Assembly: GCA_037440125.1 (NCBI GenBank)
Contig: JBBIUU010000097.1
Coordinates: 1 to 11,437 of the forward strand
DNA from: JAKAJA01 sp037440125
GTDB taxonomy: Bacteria > Acidobacteriota > UBA4820 > DSQY01
Length of the DNA stretch: 11,437 bases
Reading direction: 5' to 3'
Shown piece by piece: positions 1 through 6,040 of the stretch. A program made the position numbers and the translations under genes. Under the pieces are notes generated by a model that made no database searches, was not told the DNA's origin, and saw only the letters and a program-made list of their open reading frames with translations. The stretch's first letter is position 1; each line of letters starts with the position of its first letter.

Positions 1-47
1 ATCGTGTGGAGGAACTCGGCGCGGTTCGTGGCGAGGAAGAGGGCCAT
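1..47 (-). CDS. 5' end of an unidentified protein (partial)
   Basis: Only the first 15 codons are inside the window, reading MALFLATNRAEFLHT from an ATG at 47-45 and running off the left edge. The start is supported by a GGGAGG Shine-Dalgarno four bases upstream and by a good sigma70-like promoter at 77-105 pointing the same way, giving a leader of roughly 20 bases. The fragment is too short to assign a family. It lies downstream of, and in the same direction as, the S41 peptidase gene, but the hairpin at 101-134 probably separates the two transcripts. Confidence 0.5.
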   Translation of the reverse strand, partial: MALFLATNRAEFLHT

Positions 48-76
48 GGCGCCTCCCGAGGGGTGGGGTCCATGCC

Positions 77-105
77 ATCATAAGCGGGTCTCCTACCGAT
101 GTGAA
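77..105 (-). promoter_or_regulatory. sigma70-like promoter for the leftward gene at the left edge
   Basis: On the minus strand, TTCACA (105-100) is followed by a 17-base spacer and TATGAT (82-77). Each hexamer matches the consensus at five of six positions. Transcription would start near position 70, about 23 bases before the ATG at 47. The -35 hexamer overlaps the base of the upstream terminator hairpin. Confidence 0.6.
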
Positions 106-134
106 AAGGCCCGCCTCGCGGCGGGCCCCTTCAC
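101..134 (-). terminator. intrinsic terminator of the S41 peptidase gene
   Basis: Two 15-base arms (101-115 and 120-134) pair at 13 of 15 positions around a four-base loop. The GC-rich core is GGCCCGCC/GGCGGGCC, and the only mismatches are two A-C pairs. Read leftward, the core is followed by TTTTCACA, a short U-tract. It lies about 90 bases downstream of the peptidase stop at 222 and before the next leftward gene, as expected for a Rho-independent terminator. Confidence 0.65.
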
Positions 135-221
135 GAAGTGGAACGGGAGGGAGGGGGCAGGCGGTTGAGGGGTGCCTGCACCCTGTATGACGGGCGGGCG
201 TCCCGTCTGTCTAGCGCCCGG

Positions 222-1547
222 TCAGGGAGTGCTGCCCTGACTCCTGGGTGCCTCGTCCCTCCCTCCGTCTGAGTAGCTGATGACCACCCCGGAGACGCCC
301 TGGGCCGACCCGCGGCGGAACGTGACGCGGACGTCCTCGGAGCCTTCCAGGGCGAACGTCGTCCCGGTCATGGGGACGAGGACGAAGGCGGGACGCCCCT
401 CCCGTTGGACCATCAGGCGGCCCTTCTCGACCCAGACACGACGAGGGCCGTAGGTGCCCGCGAAGGCCTCGAGCTCGTCGGGGGTGAAGGTCGCGGGGTG
501 TTGCTGGGCCTCCACTCCCTCGAGAAACCAGTCGTAGCTTGAGCGCAGCTCGGGCGTCGTCGCCCTGGACTGGAGCGCCTTGAGGGCTTCCCGTTGGGCC
601 GTGAGCAGCGCGTCCCGGGCGGGGACCTTGAGATCCGGCTCCACCCCCGTGCCCTCCCAGTTGGTGCCCGTCGTGGGATTGATGGCGCGTCCCGTGGGGA
701 TGAAGCATCGGAAGAACGGGGCGATGGGGAACCCCTCTCCCGGGTTGGCACCGCCACCGGTGGTCTCGCCGACGAGGGTCGCTCGCTTGAGCACCTTCAG
801 GTTGTTGGCGAACTCCTCCGCCCCCGAGAAGGTACCTGCGCTGGTGAGGACGAACACCGGCACCCCGGCCAGCTTGGGGCCAGGAGCGTAGGGGAGGGTC
901 CAGTACTGGTCGCGCTTCTCCCCCTTCCTGAAATAGAGGTCGTTCAGGTGCGTTGGCTCGGAGAAGAGGTATGTCGAGAGCAGCTGGATCATGGCGGGCT
1001 CTCCGCCCCCGTTCTGCCTCAGGTCGACGATGAGGGCGTCGCAGTTTCCCAAGAAGTTCATGGCGGCCACAGCGGTCTCTCCGGCGATCAACGGCGTCAT
1101 AAACATGCGCAGATCGAGATACCCGAGGTTCCCCGGGAGAATCTCGACCTTCTGGAAGCCGTAGTTCACGCGGCGCATCTCCTGCTTCATGCGCTCCCTC
1201 GCCTCGGGCGAGTCGTCGGCGACGGGCGTCTCGCCGGGCGGACGCACCCCGACCCTCAAGTGCCTATCCTTGGCCACAGAGCGCAGGTCGCGAGTGAGGT
1301 CATCGCAGAAGGCCATCGCGTCCCCGTCTTTGTCGTAGGCTCCCTCTGCGAGGCGCTTATGGAGGAGTTGGGCGGCTTGGTCGGCGACGTCGGGAAAGAC
1401 GTAGTTCTCCTTCAGGAGCTTGCCGAGATCCTCCACGGCCCCCCTCCGCTGGGCCGCGTCGAGGGGGCGGACGGCGGGAGGCGCCTGGGCGAAGGCGCCC
1501 GACATGGTGACGATAGACAGGATCGCGCACCCGATGATCTTCTTCAT
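222..1547 (-). CDS. secreted S41-family serine peptidase (C-terminal-processing / IRBP-like)
   Basis: The product is a 441-residue exported protease of the S41 (tail-specific / IRBP-like) superfamily. I chose the MKKII start at 1547, not an in-frame ATG 33 bases earlier, because it begins a typical signal peptide (residues 1-20, cut after AFA) and has GGAGG nine bases upstream. Residues 30-100 form the helical N-terminal domain usual in these enzymes, ending in KDRH with a plausible catalytic His96. The TSPc core spans about 130-310 and includes IVDLRQNGGGE. The nucleophile motif TSAGTFSGAEEF gives Ser241, and GETTGGG gives Glu261. Residues 355-430 look like a small beta domain similar to those at the C-termini of S41 and serine-hydrolase proteins. 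No PDZ domain is obvious. The substrate is unknown; it probably acts on peptides in the periplasm. It is transcribed divergently from the esterase gene. Confidence 0.88.
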   Translation of the reverse strand: MKKIIGCAILSIVTMSGAFAQAPPAVRPLDAAQRRGAVEDLGKLLKENYVFPDVADQAAQLLHKRLAEGAYDKDGDAMAFCDDLTRDLRSVAKDRHLRVGVRPPGETPVADDSPEARERMKQEMRRVNYGFQKVEILPGNLGYLDLRMFMTPLIAGETAVAAMNFLGNCDALIVDLRQNGGGEPAMIQLLSTYLFSEPTHLNDLYFRKGEKRDQYWTLPYAPGPKLAGVPVFVLTSAGTFSGAEEFANNLKVLKRATLVGETTGGGANPGEGFPIAPFFRCFIPTGRAINPTTGTNWEGTGVEPDLKVPARDALLTAQREALKALQSRATTPELRSSYDWFLEGVEAQQHPATFTPDELEAFAGTYGPRRVWVEKGRLMVQREGRPAFVLVPMTGTTFALEGSEDVRVTFRRGSAQGVSGVVISYSDGGRDEAPRSQGSTP

Positions 1548-1588
1548 GGTCCGGTCCCTCCAAAAGATATCTCTACGCAAGACACCCC

Positions 1589-1602
1589 TTCAGGGTTCAG
1601 GG
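1589..1602. repeat. tandem 7-bp direct repeat in the peptidase/esterase divergent region
   Basis: TTCAGGG occurs twice head to tail, about 42-55 bases upstream of the peptidase ATG. This is where a -35 region or activator site for the leftward gene could lie. No clear sigma70 hexamers were found for that gene, so regulation through this repeat is only a guess. Confidence 0.4.
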
Positions 1603-1612
1603 GCGAGCACGC

Positions 1613-1640
1613 CTGGAATTCACCTCCCTGGCGACATAAT
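1613..1640 (+). promoter_or_regulatory. candidate promoter for the esterase gene
   Basis: CTGGAA (1613-1618) and CATAAT (1635-1640) are separated by 16 bases. The -10 is good (five of six) and the -35 weak (three of six). It lies in the AT-richest part of the intergenic region. A start near 1647 would give a leader of about 30 bases containing the GGAGG/CCTCC/GGAGG structure. Confidence 0.35.
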
Positions 1641-1651
1641 ATTCGAGCCAT

Positions 1652-1672
1652 GGAGGCTCACCTCCGAGGAGG
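1652..1672 (+). promoter_or_regulatory. possible Shine-Dalgarno-masking leader structure of the esterase gene
   Basis: Three short complementary blocks stand in a row: GGAGG (1652-1656), CCTCC (1661-1665) and GGAGG (1668-1672). The third is the Shine-Dalgarno, five bases before the ATG. CCTCC can pair with the first block across a four-base loop, leaving the Shine-Dalgarno free. Paired with the Shine-Dalgarno itself, the gap is only two bases, so that stem would have to open at its tip. The blocks are seen directly; switching is inference. Confidence 0.35.
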
Positions 1673-1677
1673 TTGCC

Positions 1678-3015
1678 ATGCGCCTGAGCCGGATGATCCC
1701 GATCGCGCTCGTCCTGGTGGTCTGGACGGTTGTCTGGGGCGCCCGGCCCAAGCCTGCGCCCCATGTGGTGACCGACTGGATGGCCGCTAACGCCATCCCG
1801 TTGGCGACCGTTTCTCCCGGCGGCGACATGGTCGACCTCGAGCCCTTCCGGGCCTTGATCGGCGACGCCCGGGTGGTGGGTCTGGGGGAGGCCACTCACG
1901 GGACGCGCGAGTTCTTCCTCCTGAAGCACCGACTGCTCGAGTTCCTCGTGAGCGAGATGGGTTTTGACACCTTCGCGATAGAGGACAGCTTCGCCGAGGC
2001 GCAGGCGCTCGATGACTACGTCCTCCGCGGCATGGGGGACGAAACGGTGGCCTTGAAGTCCATGGGCTACTGGGTCTGGAACACCCAGGAGTTCCTCGAC
2101 ATGGTCCGGTGGATGAGGGAGTGGAACGCAGATCCCGGACACGCGCGCAAGATCAGGTTCTTCGGCATCGACATGTACAAATGGGCCAACTCCACGGCTG
2201 CCGTGCGTGCATACCTGGCGCAGGTGGCCCCGTCCTATGCCACCGAGGTCGGGCCCCTGCTGGACCGCTTCGCGAGCGACGCCTCGCGGAGCCGCTACAA
2301 CGGCAAGCGGCCATCGGAGAAGCGGGCGGACGCCGCGGGCCTGGCCGATCTGCTGACCCACTTCGACGCGAACCGTGCGGCCTGGTCCGGCGCGACAGGT
2401 GAAGAGGCGTGGGCCATGGCCCGCCACCACGCCCGCGTGGTGGGGCAGTGCCAGAGCTACTGGGCTACGCCGAACGAGAAGGTGATGGACAACGTCCGGG
2501 ACGAGAGCATGGCCGAGAACGTCCTTAGGCTCCGCGACCTCATCGGCCCCGAGGGGAAGATGGTGGTGTGGGCCCACAACGGCCACGTCACGGGGCAGGA
2601 CCGGTCGTGGGGCATGACGGCCATGGGAGTGCATCTTAAAGGAGCGCTCGGGGCTGACTACGTGTCCGTGGGGCTCCACTTCGACCGCGGCACCTTCATC
2701 TCGAAGACCTGGGCGGATGGAGTCCTCACACCCCCCACGCCCTTCACCGTGGGCACCTCTGCGGACGGCACGATCAACCAGGCCCTGAATACCGTCGGGC
2801 TTCCCCTTTTCGTGCTGGATCTGCGGCCCGTCGCCCCGTACCCCCTGACGGATCTCAAATGGCTGTGGCGGTTCGAGGGGGAGCGCTGGTACGACGCCGT
2901 CTTCTTCCCGGCTGTCGAGGAGGCCGGAGGTTACGTCCACTGGACGGTTCCCAAGGCGAGCTACGATCTCGTCGTCTTCGTCCGGGAGACCACCGCGTCC
3001 ACTCCGCTTCCCTGA
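1678..3015 (+). CDS. secreted erythromycin-esterase-family hydrolase
   Basis: This 445-residue protein is a full-length member of the erythromycin esterase family (Ere-like; the family also includes succinoglycan-biosynthesis-type proteins). The ATG at 1678 has GGAGG five bases upstream and starts a signal peptide (hydrophobic residues 7-21, then GARPKP), so the enzyme is probably periplasmic or secreted. Family active-site motifs are intact: GLGEATHGTREFF (Glu71, His74), AIEDSF (Glu102), the DESMAEN segment near 275-281, and VVWAHNGHV (His300, His303). In characterised Ere enzymes these residues support hydrolysis of the macrolide lactone. Whether this member acts on macrolides is not shown; many chromosomal homologues have unknown substrates. 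It is divergent from the S41 peptidase gene, and its stop lies 11 bases from that of the convergent diguanylate cyclase gene. Confidence 0.88.
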   Translation: MRLSRMIPIALVLVVWTVVWGARPKPAPHVVTDWMAANAIPLATVSPGGDMVDLEPFRALIGDARVVGLGEATHGTREFFLLKHRLLEFLVSEMGFDTFAIEDSFAEAQALDDYVLRGMGDETVALKSMGYWVWNTQEFLDMVRWMREWNADPGHARKIRFFGIDMYKWANSTAAVRAYLAQVAPSYATEVGPLLDRFASDASRSRYNGKRPSEKRADAAGLADLLTHFDANRAAWSGATGEEAWAMARHHARVVGQCQSYWATPNEKVMDNVRDESMAENVLRLRDLIGPEGKMVVWAHNGHVTGQDRSWGMTAMGVHLKGALGADYVSVGLHFDRGTFISKTWADGVLTPPTPFTVGTSADGTINQALNTVGLPLFVLDLRPVAPYPLTDLKWLWRFEGERWYDAVFFPAVEEAGGYVHWTVPKASYDLVVFVRETTASTPLP

Positions 3016-3030
3016 GGGGTACCCCTTCAG
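3012..3030. terminator. weak bidirectional hairpin between convergent genes
   Basis: The 11 bases between the two convergent stop codons form GGGGTACCCC plus a T, flanked by CTGA and TCAG, which include parts of both stop codons. This can fold as a seven-pair stem with a GTAC loop and one bulged T. There is no U-tract on either side, so it is at best a weak shared terminator. Confidence 0.25.
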
Positions 3031-5873
3031 CCCGGCAGCGCCTTCGCCCTGTACCCGTGCCGGCCTGCGGCCTTCACCTCGTAGAGCAGGGCGTCCGCGG
3101 CCGCCAGGAGCGCGGCCTGGTCCATGGGCGGCCCTCCCGGCGCGGTGACGGCGCCGCAGGAGGTGCTCACGGTCACGGCGTTCTCGCCGCTCCCCACCGT
3201 CAGGCTCATCTCGCAGATTCGCTGGGCCACCGATTCGAGCGCGGCCAGGTCCGCGCCCGGCAGCACGAGGAGGAATTCGTCGCCGCCGTAGCGCCCCATG
3301 GTGTCGCCGTCGCGCAGGGTGCCCTTCATGCTCGCCGCCATCTGCCGCAGGACGCGGTCGCCCTCGGCGTGCCCCAGGCGGTCGTTCACCGCCTTGAACC
3401 GGTCGAGGTCGACGAGGATGCACCCGCACTTGCGCCCCGACAGTGCCGCGAGGCGATCCAGGATGGCCCGCCGGTTCAGGAGCCCCGTCAGCGGCTCGTG
3501 GGTGGCGAGGCGGGTGAGCTCCTCGTTGGCGAAGGCGAGCGCCTCGGTGCGTTCGGCCACGGTCGTCTCCAGGGTCTCGTTCTGAGCCTTCAGCAGGTGG
3601 GTCCGCCAGCGGTGAGCTCCCACGGCAGCCCCGATGAGGAGCACCAGCGCCGTGGCCTGGAACCACCACGCCAGCCAAAACGGCGGGCGGACGCGGATGG
3701 GGACGGTGACGGTCTCCCCCAGGACTCCCGACTCGTTCACGGCCTGCAGGATCAGGTTGTGCCTGCCCTTGGGCAAGTTCGTGTAGCGCAGGTTGGGTTC
3801 GAGGCTCAGCGGGAGCCACTCCTTCTCAAGGCCTTCCATCTTGGCGCGGTAGGCGCACCGCGGGTGTCCCTTGAAAGCGAGGACGGCGATACGGAAGGTG
3901 ACCGAGCGCTGGGACCAGGGCAGGTCGAGGCTGGTCGGGTAGGGGACCGACTTGTTGGACAGGGCGGCCGCCTCCACCACGACCTCCGGAGCAACCAGGT
4001 TCGGCTCGTATCGCCGGGCATCGTATCGGGAGAGGCCCGTCACGGTGCCCGTCCAGACCCCGCCCTCCTGGTCGCAGAAGAACGCCCCCTGGTTGGTCTC
4101 GAATCCCGCGAGGCCGTCCTGGGGCATGAGGGCCTGGACCTTGTCGTCAGGCAGGAAGCGGTAGACGCCGCGGGCGGTTCCGACCCAGATCGTCCCCGAT
4201 CGTTCCGCACCGATGAAGAACACGTGGGTGTCGTCGAACCCCGGCGTCTCGTTGAGGATCTCCCAACGGCCGTCCAGCCCGCGCCGCGCGAGGCCCGTGT
4301 CCTGGCCCGCCCAGACCCGCCCCACGCGATCCTCGTAGACGGCGCTGATGTTGCCGCCTCCGGGCAGGGGCGGCTTCTCCGGGACCGGGGTGAGGGTCTC
4401 GCCGTCGCACTGGTAGACCCGGTCGCCGGCCGTCACCCAGACTCCCCCGGCCCTGCGGAGGGCCAGGCGACGGCCCTGCGTGAAGGCGCTTCCGTCGGAA
4501 GCCTTGGTCCACCGGCGCCAGCGTCCGTCGTTCCCGCGCATGCACAGCCCGCCGAGCGAGGGGTTCTCCCCCGAGAGCCAGAGGCGGCCGGCGTCGTCCC
4601 GGAGGAGGTCCTGGGGGCCGCCCTGGGTGAACGACGCTTCGGGAGGAGCGGGCTCCAGGACCTTGGAGCCGCGGCGTCGCACGTAAAGGCTGGAGTCGGT
4701 CAGGATCCAGAGCTCGCCGTCCGGGAGCTCGAGCGCCTCCCACACCCAGTCGTTGCTCAGGCCCTTGGTCCCGTCGACGACCTCCAGGACCTTGGCCTGC
4801 GGTCGGAACTGATAGAGGACCGCGCCGCGCAGGGTGCCGAGCCAGAGCGTGTCCGGTTGGGCGCCGGCGTTGATGCCGAAGACGCAAGGGCTCGGGAAGC
4901 CCGCGGTGGTTCCGTGATTCTGGACGGCGAAGCTCCCCAGACGCGCGAGCCCCGCGATGTCTGTGGCGACCCAGAGGTTGCTCTCGCGGTCCTGGAACGC
5001 CTCGTTGACCGAATTGGAAAGGAGGCCGTTCTCCGCACCCCATCGCTCGAACGTCCGGTCGCCGGGGTTCCTGAAGAAAAGGCCGGCGTCGGAGGTGCAC
5101 ACGTAGAGTGTCCCGGAACGGTCCTGGCAGAGGCGGGTGATCTCGCGGCCGCGCATCTGCTCGGCGGGCACGGGCGTCCACGCCGCGCCCTCCAGGCGGA
5201 AGAGGCCGTGACCCTGCGTCCCTAGCCAGACGCCCTCGGCCGTCCGGAGGTAGCGGCGCAACACCCCCGCAGGCAGGACGGGGCCCGGCAGCGGGCGCCC
5301 CGTCCCGTCGGCCGCGATGAGGAGGAGGCCCCCGTCGGTCACCGCAATCGTCCCCGCAGGTTCGGCGACCAGATCGTAGACCCTCACGCCCTCGGCACCC
5401 ACGCGCCGCGCGGCGCCCTTCTCGATGAGGACGATCCCGCTGTCGGTGCCGACCCAGATGCGGTGATCCGAATCCTCGGCGAGGGCCCGGCAGCGGATGG
5501 CCGAGAGGAGCGGGCTCGAATAGGTCTGGAGCAGGTGGTCCTTCCAGAACCCGACGCCGGCGGCGGAAGCGATCCACAGCGTCCCATCTTGAGCCGCGAG
5601 CAGGTCCTCGATGCGGTTGCTGGGGAGCCCGTCCTTGGCGTAGAAGCTCTTGAAGCTGTCCCCGTTGTATCTCGCGAGGCCGCCCCAGGTGCCCACCCAG
5701 ATGTAGCCGTCGCGGTCCTGCGCGATGCAGGCGACCTGCGACTGGGGCAGGCCTTCTTTCAGGCCCAGGATCTCGAATGGGAGGACCTGGGCCTGAGTCC
5801 CGGCGCCGCAGAGTAGCGTGCAGGCGGCGATGACGAGACAACCGAGGACGACGACGCGCGACCGCTCCCGCAT
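3027..5873 (-). CDS. periplasmic beta-propeller sensor diguanylate cyclase (Reg_prop - Y_Y_Y - TM - GGDEF)
   Basis: The 948-residue protein likely senses an extracytoplasmic ligand and makes c-di-GMP. The start at 5873 follows AGGAGG. A signal peptide covers residues 1-28 (TQA|Q cut; an IAAC lipobox-like stretch is a less likely alternative). Residues 30-620 hold many two-component-regulator propeller repeats of the type DGxxWVGTxxGLxRY. A Y_Y_Y-like beta domain spans about 655-728 and ends in the typical PPFW. One membrane helix lies at 735-755, followed by a short coiled coil at 758-790. The GGDEF domain (790-942) has HEPLTGLLNRR, VDLDRFKAVND (metal-binding Asp822), an intact GGDEF at 863-867 and an RxxD inhibitory site (Arg854-Asp857), so an active, feedback-inhibited cyclase is expected. 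The segment between NRR and VDLDRF looks shorter than in many GGDEF domains. Related architectures usually end in a histidine kinase. It is transcribed divergently from the pnt operon. Confidence 0.93.
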   Translation of the reverse strand: MRERSRVVVLGCLVIAACTLLCGAGTQAQVLPFEILGLKEGLPQSQVACIAQDRDGYIWVGTWGGLARYNGDSFKSFYAKDGLPSNRIEDLLAAQDGTLWIASAAGVGFWKDHLLQTYSSPLLSAIRCRALAEDSDHRIWVGTDSGIVLIEKGAARRVGAEGVRVYDLVAEPAGTIAVTDGGLLLIAADGTGRPLPGPVLPAGVLRRYLRTAEGVWLGTQGHGLFRLEGAAWTPVPAEQMRGREITRLCQDRSGTLYVCTSDAGLFFRNPGDRTFERWGAENGLLSNSVNEAFQDRESNLWVATDIAGLARLGSFAVQNHGTTAGFPSPCVFGINAGAQPDTLWLGTLRGAVLYQFRPQAKVLEVVDGTKGLSNDWVWEALELPDGELWILTDSSLYVRRRGSKVLEPAPPEASFTQGGPQDLLRDDAGRLWLSGENPSLGGLCMRGNDGRWRRWTKASDGSAFTQGRRLALRRAGGVWVTAGDRVYQCDGETLTPVPEKPPLPGGGNISAVYEDRVGRVWAGQDTGLARRGLDGRWEILNETPGFDDTHVFFIGAERSGTIWVGTARGVYRFLPDDKVQALMPQDGLAGFETNQGAFFCDQEGGVWTGTVTGLSRYDARRYEPNLVAPEVVVEAAALSNKSVPYPTSLDLPWSQRSVTFRIAVLAFKGHPRCAYRAKMEGLEKEWLPLSLEPNLRYTNLPKGRHNLILQAVNESGVLGETVTVPIRVRPPFWLAWWFQATALVLLIGAAVGAHRWRTHLLKAQNETLETTVAERTEALAFANEELTRLATHEPLTGLLNRRAILDRLAALSGRKCGCILVDLDRFKAVNDRLGHAEGDRVLRQMAASMKGTLRDGDTMGRYGGDEFLLVLPGADLAALESVAQRICEMSLTVGSGENAVTVSTSCGAVTAPGGPPMDQAALLAAADALLYEVKAAGRHGYRAKALPG

Positions 5874-5914
5874 GTTCCCCCCTCCTGACAGGTCCCGTTA
5901 CTTCAGCGTTCAGT

Positions 5915-5930
5915 CTACCTCCGGAGGTAG
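5915..5930. promoter_or_regulatory. perfect 16-bp palindrome, candidate operator
   Basis: CTACCTCCGGAGGTAG is perfectly self-complementary. It lies in the divergent region 42 bases upstream of the diguanylate cyclase ATG and about 110 bases upstream of the pntAA ATG. Neither gene starts close enough for its GGAGG to be a Shine-Dalgarno. A perfect palindrome of this length suits a homodimeric transcription factor. No regulator gene lies nearby in the window. Confidence 0.45.
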
Positions 5931-5953
5931 CAGCGGGGAAGTTCGGCGATGGG

Positions 5954-5978
5954 GCGAGGCGCGCGAATAGGGCCTCGC
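5954..5978 (+). repeat. inverted repeat in the pntAA upstream region
   Basis: GCGAGGC (5954-5960) and GCCTCGC (5972-5978) are perfect 7-bp arms around an 11-base loop. The repeat is 60-90 bases before the pntAA start and could be an operator or a leader stem. It has no U-tract. Confidence 0.35.
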
Positions 5979-5999
5979 TCGCCGCTGTTACGAAAACAT

Positions 6000-6024
6000 C
6001 GCCCGCGGAAGAAGCCCGCGGGCG
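6000..6024 (+). promoter_or_regulatory. strong stem-loop in the pntAA leader
   Basis: CGCCCGCGG (6000-6008) pairs perfectly with CCGCGGGCG (6016-6024) around a seven-base AAGAAGC loop. It ends seven bases before the GGAGG Shine-Dalgarno of pntAA. With no U-tract it is unlikely to be a terminator. It could stabilise the 5' end of the message, affect ribosome access or bind a protein. Confidence 0.5.
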
Positions 6025-6040
6025 CCTTCGCGGAGGGTGC

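Noticed and set aside
594..1790. Long rightward open frame opposite the S41 peptidase gene, with an ATG at 1650 giving a 46-codon tail over the esterase start
   Set aside because: The translation is Arg/Gly/Pro-rich with no family pattern, it is antisense to a clear gene, and the ATG at 1650 has no ribosome site. It is a GC-rich shadow frame.
1597..3819. 740-codon leftward frame opposite the esterase gene and in another frame of the cyclase gene
   Set aside because: It has low-complexity composition and is incompatible with two well-supported genes. The high GC content removes stops in the shadow frame.
2859..5225. 788-codon rightward frame antisense to the diguanylate cyclase gene
   Set aside because: It has no domain pattern, and the opposite strand encodes clear propeller repeats, Y_Y_Y and GGDEF. 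It is a shadow frame.
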